From Desulfotignum sp. (lineage in GTDB: Bacteria > Desulfobacterota > Desulfobacteria > Desulfobacterales > Desulfobacteraceae), in the NCBI GenBank assembly GCA_011389575.1, contig JAABUB010000021.1:1-46851 (forward strand): a stretch of 46,851 nucleotides of DNA. The letters are read 5' to 3'. The translations under genes were made by a program, and so were the position numbers. The stretch's first letter is position 1. Every line of letters begins with the position of its first letter. This document shows positions 1-8,295 of the stretch, piece by piece. The notes below the pieces were generated by a model. The model was not told the DNA's origin, made no database searches, and saw only the letters and a program-made list of their open reading frames with translations.

Positions 1-270
1 CGCCTTGAGCTGGTCGCCTTTGAGGGTGTCAAGGTCGGTGCCGTCAAAGGTGACGGTACCGGACGTGGGATCTTCCAGCCGCAGCAGGGTCCGGCCCAGG
101 CTGGATTTGCCGCATCCTGATTCGCCCACCAGGCCGTAAACTTCTCCGGATTTCACCGACAGGCTGACCCCGTCCACGGCCCGCACCACACCTTTCCGGG
201 ACCCGAACCCGGTTCCCTGCACCGGGTAGTGTTTGAATACATTTTCAGCAATGAGCAGGCGGTCGTTCAT
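1..270 (-). CDS. Peptide ABC transporter ATP-binding protein, DppF/OppF-like (3' part outside window)
   Basis: This is the second ATPase of a peptide importer. It hydrolyses ATP at the inner face of the membrane to drive uptake through the DppB/DppC-like permeases encoded upstream. Only the first 90 codons lie in the window; the rest runs off the left edge. The visible part opens [12 protein letters not shown] and contains the Walker A motif GESGCGKSS at about residues 58-66, in the usual DppF arrangement with AVDGVSL before it. The ATG overlaps the TGA of the preceding ATPase gene (ATGA), so the two are translationally coupled. The signature motif and Walker B cannot be seen. Confidence 0.93.
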   Translation of the reverse strand, partial: MNDRLLIAENVFKHYPVQGTGFGSRKGVVRAVDGVSLSVKSGEVYGLVGESGCGKSSLGRTLLRLEDPTSGTVTFDGTDLDTLKGDQLKA

Positions 271-1238
271 GGGGATACCTCCAAAGGATGCCAGCAGCGC
301 ACCCCATGGCCCTCAGCTACCTCCTGCCAGGGCGGGGTCTGGCGGCACCGGGCTGAAGCTGCATCGCACCGGTCCTGGAAAGCACAGCCTGGCGGCAGGT
401 TGAGCAGGCTGGGCACCGCGCCCCGGATGGTGGGCAAGGGGCCGGTGCAGCCGCGTTTGGGCAAAGAATCAAAAAGCCCCCGGGTATAGGGGTGGGCCGG
501 GCAGGAAAACAAGACATTTACATCAGCGGATTCCACCATTTTGCCGGCATACATCACCACCACCCGGTGGCAGGTCTCCGCCACCACGCCGAGGTCGTGG
601 GTGATGAGCATGACGGCCATGCCGATCTCCTTTTGCAGCTGTTTCATCAGTTCCAGAATCTGGGCCTGGATGGTGACATCCAGGGCTGTGGTGGGTTCAT
701 CTGCGATCATCAGGTCCGGACGGCAGGCCAGGGCCATGGCGATCATCACCCGCTGGCGCATACCCCCGGATAACTGGTGGGGATAATCATCGAGCCTGGA
801 ACGGGGTTCCGGGATGCCCACCAGGTCCAGCAGCCCGGCAGCCTCCTGCCGTGCCGCCGCCTTTTTCATGCTGCGGTGCTTTCTGAGGGGCTCCATGATC
901 TGGAACCCCACCGTGTACACCGGGTTGAGGCTGGTCATGGGTTCCTGGAAGATCATGGAGATCTGGTTTCCCCGGATATCCCGGATCACCGGCAGGGGAG
1001 CGGTAACCAGGTTTTGTCCCTTGAAAAGGATGCTTCCGCCGGCAATGCGGGCAATGGGCCGGGGCAGCAGCTGTAGTATGGACAAGGCGGTCACGGATTT
1101 GCCGCAGCCGGATTCTCCCACCACCCCCAGTGTTTCTCCCGGGTTGATATGAAGGTTCACGCCGTCCACAGCGGTGAGATCCCCCCGTTTGGTGGTGAAC
1201 CGGGTTGTCAGATTCCGGATTTGCAGTATCGGTTCCAT
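267..1238 (-). CDS. Peptide ABC transporter ATP-binding protein, DppD/OppD-like
   Basis: First ATPase of the peptide importer, 323 aa, a normal length for DppD. Walker [10 protein letters not shown] lies near residues 41-49, the signature LSGGMRQR near 155 and Walker [10 protein letters not shown] near 176. The C-terminal oligo_HPY-type region with several cysteines (GCAFQDRC) is present; in this family it may carry an Fe-S cluster. The start lies directly against the stop of the DppC-like permease gene with no gap, and its end overlaps the next ATPase. The domain order and operon context make the call firm. The exact substrate (di- or oligopeptide, or a nickel chelate) cannot be read from the sequence. 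Confidence 0.95.
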   Translation of the reverse strand: MEPILQIRNLTTRFTTKRGDLTAVDGVNLHINPGETLGVVGESGCGKSVTALSILQLLPRPIARIAGGSILFKGQNLVTAPLPVIRDIRGNQISMIFQEPMTSLNPVYTVGFQIMEPLRKHRSMKKAAARQEAAGLLDLVGIPEPRSRLDDYPHQLSGGMRQRVMIAMALACRPDLMIADEPTTALDVTIQAQILELMKQLQKEIGMAVMLITHDLGVVAETCHRVVVMYAGKMVESADVNVLFSCPAHPYTRGLFDSLPKRGCTGPLPTIRGAVPSLLNLPPGCAFQDRCDAASARCRQTPPWQEVAEGHGVRCWHPLEVSP

Positions 1239-2078
1239 TTACTGGGACCTCAAGGAGGGATCCAGGACATCCCGCAGCCCGTCGCCGAACAGATTGAATC
1301 CCAAAACAAGAATCAGAATGGCGGCACCGGGGAAGGCCGCCACATGGGGTGCCAGTTGGATGTACTGCCGTCCTTCGCTGAGCATGGCCCCCCACTCGGG
1401 GGAGGGCGGCTGGGCCCCCAGGCCCAGAAAGCCCAGGGCTGCGGCCTGGAGCACGGCCGTTCCCATGCCCAGGGTGGCGTACACGATGATCGGGGGCAGG
1501 CAGTTGGGAAGGATGTGTTTGAGCAGGATGCGCAGGTGGCCGCCCCCCAGGTGGGAAATGGCCTCGACAAACAGCATCCCTTTGAGGCTGAGTACGCTGG
1601 ATCGGACAATCCGGGCGTAGTGGGGAATATACACGATGCCCACCGCCACCATGGTGTTGGTGAGGCTGGGTTCCAGTATGGCGGTGATGAATATGGCCAG
1701 CAGGATCGCCGGGAAGGCCAGCAGCATGTCCATGCAGCGCATGATAATGCTGTCGATCCGTTTGCCGAAGTAACCGGACAAAAGCCCCAGGATGGTGCCC
1801 GGGACCAGGGAGATGGTCACCGATATGATCCCGATCATAAGCGAGATGCGGGCACCGTAGATGACACGGCTCAACATGTCCCGGCCCAGGCTGTCCGTGC
1901 CGAAAAGGTGCTGGGCGCTGGGGCCCTGGAGCCGGATCAGGGGCGAGGGGATAAGGGGGTCTGCCGGTGCGATCCACGGCCCGAACAGGGCCACCAGCAC
2001 GATCAGGGTGATCAGAACCAGCCCGGTCAGGGCACTGACGCTTTTTCTCAGATCGGTGAACATGTCCAGCTTACTCAT
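1239..2078 (-). CDS. Peptide ABC transporter permease, DppC/OppC-like
   Basis: Inner-membrane permease of 279 aa. A single N-terminal transmembrane segment (about residues 17-37) is followed by the family motif HLFGTDSLGRD near residue 60, which is typical of DppC/OppC proteins. The BPD_transp_1 core follows, with an EAA-type cytoplasmic loop (VEAISHLGGGHLRILLKH) that contacts the ATPases. The start codon lies 8 bases inside the end of the DppB-like gene, showing translational coupling. It should form a heterodimeric channel with that protein. Confidence 0.95.
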   Translation of the reverse strand: MSKLDMFTDLRKSVSALTGLVLITLIVLVALFGPWIAPADPLIPSPLIRLQGPSAQHLFGTDSLGRDMLSRVIYGARISLMIGIISVTISLVPGTILGLLSGYFGKRIDSIIMRCMDMLLAFPAILLAIFITAILEPSLTNTMVAVGIVYIPHYARIVRSSVLSLKGMLFVEAISHLGGGHLRILLKHILPNCLPPIIVYATLGMGTAVLQAAALGFLGLGAQPPSPEWGAMLSEGRQYIQLAPHVAAFPGAAILILVLGFNLFGDGLRDVLDPSLRSQ

Positions 2079-3081
2079 TGACGCGTATCCTCGGGTCCAG
2101 TACCACGTAAATCAGGTCAACGGCCAGGTTGATGACCGCCATGAGCAGGGCAAATACCAGGATGCATCCCTGGACGGCCGCATAATCCCTGCCGGAAAGA
2201 GAATCCACCACGTAGCGCCCCAGCCCGGGCCAGCTGAAGATGGTTTCAGTGAGCACGGCCCCGCCCAGCAGCAGCCCCAGGTTCAGCCCCAGCACCGTCA
2301 CCACCGGCAGAAAGGCGTTGCGCAGGGCATGGCGGAAAATAACCACCAGTTCGGTCATCCCCTTTGCCCGGGCGGTCCTCACATAGTCCATGTTCAAAAC
2401 CTCCAGCATGGCACTGCGGGTGATGCGCGCCACAATGGCCATGGGGATGGTGGCCAGGGTAAAAGCCGGCAGAAGCAGGTGTTTGAGGGCAGATACAAAG
2501 GACTGCCAGTTGCCGGCCACCACGGCATCCACCATCATCAGACCGGTGACATCCGGGACTTCCAGTCCCAGGGAGATGCGGCCCATCATGGGCAGCAAAG
2601 GAAATTTGACGGCAAACAGGTAGATCAGCATAAGCCCCAGCCAGAAGATGGGCATGGACACCCCCACTAAGGCCATGAACATGGCGCCGTAATCCCAGAG
2701 GGAATGCTGTTTTACCGCAGACATCACTCCGGCGGCAATACCAAAGACAGTGGCGATGCACATGGCAGCCAAAGAGAGTTCCAGGGTGGCGATGAGCCGT
2801 ACCCAGATCTCCCCGGTCACCGGCGCATTGGTACGGACGGAGTGGCCCATATCCCCCTGGACAATGTTGCTGATATAAATCCAGAACTGGGTAAACAGCG
2901 ACTGGTTGAGTCCGAGCTGTTCCCGCAGGCGGGCCAGTTCTTCCGGGCTTGCAAATTCACCTAAAAGCAGCTGGGCAGGGTCCCCGGGAATCATCCTGAG
3001 CATCAGGAAGACCACCACGGAGACCCCGAACATGATCAGGGCCAGGTGAAACAGCCGTTTTGATATGTATCCCAGTGTCAT
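2071..3081 (-). CDS. Peptide ABC transporter permease, DppB/OppB-like
   Basis: Inner-membrane permease of 336 aa with the typical DppB N-terminus: a first helix around residues 9-29, then RMIPGDPAQLLLG. The periplasmic loop contains a QGDMGHSVRTNAPV stretch, followed by the transport core with the EAA loop DYVRTARAKGMTELVV. It ends with the LDPRIR signature common to these permeases. The gene lies 14 bases after the substrate-binding protein gene and overlaps the DppC-like gene, so the order is SBP, B, C, D, F as in canonical dpp operons. Confidence 0.95.
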   Translation of the reverse strand: MTLGYISKRLFHLALIMFGVSVVVFLMLRMIPGDPAQLLLGEFASPEELARLREQLGLNQSLFTQFWIYISNIVQGDMGHSVRTNAPVTGEIWVRLIATLELSLAAMCIATVFGIAAGVMSAVKQHSLWDYGAMFMALVGVSMPIFWLGLMLIYLFAVKFPLLPMMGRISLGLEVPDVTGLMMVDAVVAGNWQSFVSALKHLLLPAFTLATIPMAIVARITRSAMLEVLNMDYVRTARAKGMTELVVIFRHALRNAFLPVVTVLGLNLGLLLGGAVLTETIFSWPGLGRYVVDSLSGRDYAAVQGCILVFALLMAVINLAVDLIYVVLDPRIRVNE

Positions 3082-3095
3082 TGATTACAAAAAAC

Positions 3096-4649
3096 TTAGT
3101 TCTTGGTGACCATCTGGAAGCTGTTGAGCCCGTTGGGACGCAGGGGCACATTGCCCAGCCGCTTGTTGTAGCAGCGGACGATGGTGGTGTGGACAAGCGG
3201 AATCCAGGGCGACTCGTTGTGGGCAATCTCCTGTGCTTTCAGGTATTTTTTGGTCCGTTCCTCTTTGTCAAAGATCTTCTGGGCCTGTTTGCACAGTTCG
3301 GTGAATTCAGCATTTTTCCACAGGGCCACATTGGAGGCACCCGGTGTCTCGGCCGTATCCGCAGACAGCAGGCCGTACAGGAAGTTGTCAGGATCGGCAT
3401 TGCCCCCCAGCCATCCCAGCATGCACATGTCATGCTCGCCGTTGGATGTCTTTTTCAGGTATGTCCCCCAGTCCATGCGCACGATTTTGGCTTTCACGCC
3501 GGCAGCGGCCAGGTAGGCCTGGATCAGTTCAGCCGTCTTCACCGGGTCCGGCATATAGGCCCGGCTCACCGGCATGGCCCACAGCTCCAGTTCCCGGGTG
3601 AAATCAAACCCGGCTTCCTTGAGCATCTTTGTGGCCTTGGCAGGGTCATATTCATAGGGTTCTATGGCATCGTTGTACCCCCAGATGGACGGGGGGAAAG
3701 GGTTTTTTGCCGGAATGGCCATGCCCTGGAAAATGGCCTGTATGATAGTATTTTTATCAATGGCGTGGCTCAGGCCGATGCGTACCTTGGGGTCTTTCAG
3801 GTAGGGTTTTTGTGTATTCAGGGCCAGGTAGCCCACATTTACGCTGGGCCGTTTGATTATGGCCAGGTCGGAATTTTTTTCCACAAGCTTTATGCTGTCC
3901 GGATCCAGGTCGTCGGCAATGTCCACGGCCCCGGACTGCAGGGCCATCAGGCGGGCCGAGGGTTCAGGGATGGATTTGAGGACAATCTGTTTGACCTTGG
4001 CTTTTTCTCCCCAGTAGTCATCATTGCGTTCAAACACGATCTGGTCATCCTTCACCCATTTGACGAACTTGAAAGGACCTGTCCCCACGGGGTTTTGACC
4101 GATCTGATCCTTGTATTCGTGCATGGCCTTGGGGGACAGGATGGGGCACAGCCACAGAGCCAGGTTGTTGAGAAGCGGGGCATAGGGTTTTTCCGTCACC
4201 AGCTGGATGGTGAAGTCATCCACCACGTTGATGGCTGTGACCGGTTTCAAAGACAGGCTCAGATACCGCCATTTGCCATATCCGTGCAGGGGATGGTTCT
4301 CATCGATGATCCGGGCGAATGAATCATAGACCGCCTGGGCGTTGAACGGTTCACCGTCATGAAAGGTCACCCCTTTGCGCAGCTTGAAGGTCCAGGTGAG
4401 ACCGTCTTCTGAGACGGACCAGGATTCTGCCAGCTGCGGTTCCACGTCCATGCTGTCTTTGCCGAAGATCACCAGGTTTTCCAATACCTGGATGCCTGCC
4501 TTGATGGATTCCCCGTCCGTGGCCTGGGCCAGGTCCAGGTTCACCGAATCACCGCCACGGCCCCAGATCAGTGTATCGGCCTGGGAAGCCAGAACACCTG
4601 CCGGCAGCATGAACAATGATGCCAGAAGCACTACCAATAACCGTTTCAT
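3096..4649 (-). CDS. Peptide ABC transporter substrate-binding protein, DppA/OppA family (SBP family 5)
   Basis: Periplasmic binding protein, 517 aa, a normal length for family 5 solute-binding proteins. A Sec signal peptide is clear: MKRLLVVLLASLFMLPAGVLA, then the mature start near residue 22-25. The family signature is present, with WTFKLRKGVTFHDGEPF around residues 88-105, and there is no lipobox cysteine, so it is probably soluble in the periplasm. The start is set by an AAGGAGAAAGAGG ribosome site just upstream of the ATG. As the first gene of the importer it should be the most abundant product. Ligand specificity is not evident. Confidence 0.95.
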   Translation of the reverse strand: MKRLLVVLLASLFMLPAGVLASQADTLIWGRGGDSVNLDLAQATDGESIKAGIQVLENLVIFGKDSMDVEPQLAESWSVSEDGLTWTFKLRKGVTFHDGEPFNAQAVYDSFARIIDENHPLHGYGKWRYLSLSLKPVTAINVVDDFTIQLVTEKPYAPLLNNLALWLCPILSPKAMHEYKDQIGQNPVGTGPFKFVKWVKDDQIVFERNDDYWGEKAKVKQIVLKSIPEPSARLMALQSGAVDIADDLDPDSIKLVEKNSDLAIIKRPSVNVGYLALNTQKPYLKDPKVRIGLSHAIDKNTIIQAIFQGMAIPAKNPFPPSIWGYNDAIEPYEYDPAKATKMLKEAGFDFTRELELWAMPVSRAYMPDPVKTAELIQAYLAAAGVKAKIVRMDWGTYLKKTSNGEHDMCMLGWLGGNADPDNFLYGLLSADTAETPGASNVALWKNAEFTELCKQAQKIFDKEERTKKYLKAQEIAHNESPWIPLVHTTIVRCYNKRLGNVPLRPNGLNSFQMVTKN

Positions 4650-4754
4650 ACCTCTTTCTCCTTATAATTTTGAAATTTATGGCACACATGTACCGAAAAC
4701 CGGGTCAACAGACCGGATGCGGTACGCTTCTATTTATTTATTGGAAACCTTCAT

Positions 4755-4783
4755 TACCTATGGGTGTTCACGGAAAATGTCAA
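4755..4783 (-). promoter_or_regulatory. Candidate sigma70-type promoter for the peptide importer operon
   Basis: On the minus strand a perfect -35 box TTGACA (4778-4783) is followed after 17 bases by TAGGTA (4755-4760), a moderate -10. It lies between the stop of the M14 peptidase gene and the start of the binding-protein gene, about 105 bases from the ATG. It would let the importer be transcribed without the peptidase. The weak -10 keeps the confidence modest. Confidence 0.45.
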
Positions 4784-4793
4784 GAGTAACATT

Positions 4794-7700
4794 TTATGCC
4801 CGGCCTTGCCAGGCAAAGGTTACTGTGCCGGGTTCTTCCTTTCGTTTCAGCACGGCTTTATTTTCTGTTTGCATTCTTTTGAGCACGGTATCGATGATCA
4901 CCAGATGGGCCCTGGTACAGCGTTCCAGCCAGGGACCTGTGGCCACTTCATCCAGCACCTCGGTAATGATTTCACTTTTTACCAGGGGCCATTTTTGGTT
5001 GCCGAAATTGATTTTACTGATCCGCTCACAGGTGGGAGTCACCACCAAAGATCCGGCCATGTCCGAGTCGTACACTTTTGGTTCAAACGCCTTGGCATAC
5101 CGGAGGTACCGGTCAAAGATCTGCCGGTTCTGGGCAACCATATCTGCCTGGGTTTCAAGGGCGGCAGACATCTCCCGGGCAAGAGCAGTGGCGTTGTTGC
5201 TGCCGGGATGGCTGTCCTGGCCGTAAAAGGGAAGGATGGCATAGATAAACGAGCGGGGAATCCAGTGCTCCTTGAAACGGGGATTGATATACCCGGAAAA
5301 GGGCTGTTCCCACTCATGGCTGGGAACACCGTGCAGGTCGATCATGTATTCGGGCAGCCACCGTTCGAACAGCCGGGCTTTGACCCGGGCTTCGCTGAAC
5401 CGGGTGTCCCTTTTAAAGTATTCACCATACCATTCCATGCCCAGGGCATTGTACCGGGCTGCATGCAGTTTATGGTCCGGAGATTCGGGCAGCATCCTTT
5501 CAAGCGTGTCCACTCCGTCAGCGTTTTCCAGGGGCACCACCACCAGGTTGATCCGGTTCGGCACGCCCGCGGTCCTGCCAGTGGCGGCAAGTTCATGGAG
5601 AAGGGCCATGGCGGCATTGGTGCCGGATACCTCATTGGCATGGTGCCGGGCATTGATCAGCAGGGTGGGCTTGAGCAACCGGGCCCGCCGGGCCGGCATG
5701 TTTCCGGCTGTGGCTTCCACAGCCAGAATATCTTGCCCCAAAAGGCTGGTCCCGGCGTGCCACACCCGGATGCCCGGGCGGCCGGACAGATGCCGGGTCC
5801 ATGCCCGGACTGTTTCGCCCGTGGGAATTGAGTGAAGATCCGGGGCGGCAACAGATTTACTGGGTGACAGGGCTGGTGTTTTTCGGGCGGGACGGGCAAT
5901 GTAGCGGACTCCTTTTTTATGGGCTCTTAACCTGAAGCCCCGGGACCTGGCAGCCCCAAACCACCGTTCCTTTTCACCCGGGGGGAATGGAGGTCTGTCC
6001 TGGAAAAAATCCACGAACAGTGAACCTTTGCGGTACCCGATATGGTCTATCTCCGGCCTGGGCAGGGGAGGAGAAACAGGTGCGCGCATCGGTTTCAATC
6101 TGAGGCGGGCCCAGGGCTTTGTGCCGCCGGCGGCACGCATCAGGGGGACAATCTGTCCCAGCTGCATTGCGCTGTCCGGGCAGTGCTGCTGTCGGAACGC
6201 CTCCATAAAGGCCAGCAGGCCGAAATAGAGGTCTTCATGCAGGGCTTCCATGGGGGCGATGCGCTCCTGGGCCAGCCCGGCAGATTCCTGGCTGTCATCA
6301 ATGGCCACCTCGATCTGTATCTCCTCCCAGAAGGCCAGGGCATTGCACCGCTCTAACCCGGGCAGCATGCGGACCATGGCCGCCGACATCGCGGGCAGCC
6401 ATTTTTCCTGGAACCGCCGCCAGAAAAGTTCCCGGTCCGTGGGAACAGGGCATTGATGAACCATCCGGCTGTCTCGAAGGATCTCGAACCCGGCCTGGGC
6501 GGGGTAGACCTGTTGGTCCCGCCGGTTTTCCAATGTATAGAAAAGCTCAGACACCGGGACTGTGAGGGAATACACGGCAACCACCCCGCCGGCAGCATCA
6601 CAGGCGGTCACCGTGTAATCAGAGGACTGGGTATCATCCAGTGTCATCTCCACGTGATTTGTCTGCCAGCCCCGCCGGTCACAGATAACATCCGGTGCCG
6701 GATACATCTCCTGGATCCACCGGGCTTGGGATTCCATCTGTCCGGGGCGGCAAAAGGGGCGGCAGCTGATCTTCAGGGCGCAGACCTTGCTTGGCAGGGA
6801 GGGTTCCACCTCTTCCAGCAGCCAGCTGACAGCCGGCTTGTGGGTCCGCAGTACCACAGTTTTTGGTGTATATCCTTTTTGTTTCAGCACATGGTCCAGC
6901 TGGTCTTTGAATGCCAGACGGTCCGGATATGGCCCCCCTGTAAATGCTTTGCATTGGATCGGGCCGGTGCCCTTTGGAATTGCAGCTGCCTGATCCAGAA
7001 TGCGGGCCTTTTCCCCTGCCATGGTCATGCGGCGTTTAATGGGTTTTTGCACTGGCGGGTTTTCTTTGACAGGCTGGTTGACCCGGGTGCCGGCTGCCAA
7101 ATGGGCGGCATCGCAAAACTTTTTTTTCCAGGATTCCAGGGCTTCACCGCCGGGGGCATCAGTTTCAAACCACAGACGGGTCACCTCCCGGATCAGGGCC
7201 GAAAGTTCCCTGGTTCTGCCGGAGGCTTTCAGGTGGTTGCCGCAGCACCTGATCCTGGCTTCAGCCAGGGTGTTTTCTTCTATGGTCAGACACATTCCAT
7301 CTCCTGGACAATATCCTACATGGGCCAGGGGAAGGGTAAGTTCCGTGGCACGGGCCGATGCAGCGCTGATAAGGGAAAACAGGGCCAGGCCGCAGGCAGC
7401 AGACAGGTGCAGGGGCAGATCCAGAGTCAGGGCCAGCCGGGAGCTGCGGGGGTCCTGATCTGACGTCGGCAGCAGAAGATCGGCCAAAGAGGTTATATCA
7501 AAAGCAACGGGATCGGAAATAACAGGACCCTGCGGAGAATGCCCGCGGGTGTCCTGGCAGACAAGGGGCACCTGGAACCCTGCATTCCTGCCGTTCTGAT
7601 CAAACATCCGGCCGCTGACCGCCCCCTCTTCTGCCAGTTCAAACCGGACAGCCCGTTTTGTATAAGCTGATATGGCTCCTGTGGCAAGGGCATCCAGCAG

Positions 7701-8063
7701 CTGTTTCATTGCCCCGGGGCTGTGGCCTGAAAGCTGCCATCCGCGCTGGCGGTTTTTTTCCAGGCAGGCGGCCCATGGGACCTTTCCGGCGGGGCTGTCC
7801 ACATGCAGCATCCCTTTTTCCGCCCGGGTGCAGGGGATGGGCGGTGCGATTCCCGGACCGCAGGATTCCATATTCAACCGGGCGGTCAGGTTGATCAGGC
7901 CGGCCCAGACCGGGCCGCTGTTCATCTTCGGGGCAATGCCCAGAGACAGGTGGATGCGATCCGGGTATCCGTCTTTGTCATGGTCTGAAAACAAAGGGGT
8001 TCCGGTTGAGAGATGTCCAAGATTCAGCAGGGGAAGCATGGCTTCACTGGCTGTCTGCGTCAT
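4794..8063 (-). CDS. Very long M14-family zinc carboxypeptidase-like protein
   Basis: A 1089-aa protein whose C-terminal third looks like an M14 metallocarboxypeptidase. The HxxE zinc motif is in NARHHANEVSGTNA near residue 803, and a later LHGVPSHEW stretch near residue 908 could give the third zinc-ligand histidine. M14 enzymes remove C-terminal residues from peptides. The N-terminal 700 residues are not a domain I recognise, apart from FSDHDKDGYPDR near residue 25, which resembles an Asp-rich calcium loop. No signal peptide is visible, so a cytoplasmic enzyme is likely. It lies immediately upstream of, and on the same strand as, the peptide importer, suggesting that imported peptides are its substrates. 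An AGGA ribosome site precedes the ATG. The protein is about three times the length of simple M14 enzymes. Confidence 0.8.
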   Translation of the reverse strand: MTQTASEAMLPLLNLGHLSTGTPLFSDHDKDGYPDRIHLSLGIAPKMNSGPVWAGLINLTARLNMESCGPGIAPPIPCTRAEKGMLHVDSPAGKVPWAACLEKNRQRGWQLSGHSPGAMKQLLDALATGAISAYTKRAVRFELAEEGAVSGRMFDQNGRNAGFQVPLVCQDTRGHSPQGPVISDPVAFDITSLADLLLPTSDQDPRSSRLALTLDLPLHLSAACGLALFSLISAASARATELTLPLAHVGYCPGDGMCLTIEENTLAEARIRCCGNHLKASGRTRELSALIREVTRLWFETDAPGGEALESWKKKFCDAAHLAAGTRVNQPVKENPPVQKPIKRRMTMAGEKARILDQAAAIPKGTGPIQCKAFTGGPYPDRLAFKDQLDHVLKQKGYTPKTVVLRTHKPAVSWLLEEVEPSLPSKVCALKISCRPFCRPGQMESQARWIQEMYPAPDVICDRRGWQTNHVEMTLDDTQSSDYTVTACDAAGGVVAVYSLTVPVSELFYTLENRRDQQVYPAQAGFEILRDSRMVHQCPVPTDRELFWRRFQEKWLPAMSAAMVRMLPGLERCNALAFWEEIQIEVAIDDSQESAGLAQERIAPMEALHEDLYFGLLAFMEAFRQQHCPDSAMQLGQIVPLMRAAGGTKPWARLRLKPMRAPVSPPLPRPEIDHIGYRKGSLFVDFFQDRPPFPPGEKERWFGAARSRGFRLRAHKKGVRYIARPARKTPALSPSKSVAAPDLHSIPTGETVRAWTRHLSGRPGIRVWHAGTSLLGQDILAVEATAGNMPARRARLLKPTLLINARHHANEVSGTNAAMALLHELAATGRTAGVPNRINLVVVPLENADGVDTLERMLPESPDHKLHAARYNALGMEWYGEYFKRDTRFSEARVKARLFERWLPEYMIDLHGVPSHEWEQPFSGYINPRFKEHWIPRSFIYAILPFYGQDSHPGSNNATALAREMSAALETQADMVAQNRQIFDRYLRYAKAFEPKVYDSDMAGSLVVTPTCERISKINFGNQKWPLVKSEIITEVLDEVATGPWLERCTRAHLVIIDTVLKRMQTENKAVLKRKEEPGTVTFAWQGRA

Positions 8064-8295
8064 AGGTGTTCCTGTGTGTGATGGTTGTCATGAAATGTCT
8101 TTGCCGGACCCCCACATTCTTATTCTGTGAAACAGATGGATGCATCCTTGGGCAAAGCCAGTCCGGCGCTCTTTTCCATAATGCATGTCTTTTTAGGGTA
8201 TCCGTCAGATAATTACAAGACAATGGGCAATGAAACAGCCATTTATTTGTCACATGCCCGGATATGCGGGTGGCCCGGGATAAATGCTTCAGGCA

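Noticed and set aside
787..1977. A 396-codon open frame on the minus strand
   Set aside because: It overlaps the DppC- and DppD-like genes in another frame and has the Pro/His/Arg-rich composition of a GC-rich shadow frame.
3060..4322. A 420-codon open frame on the plus strand
   Set aside because: It is antisense to the binding-protein gene and lacks any family signature or ribosome site.
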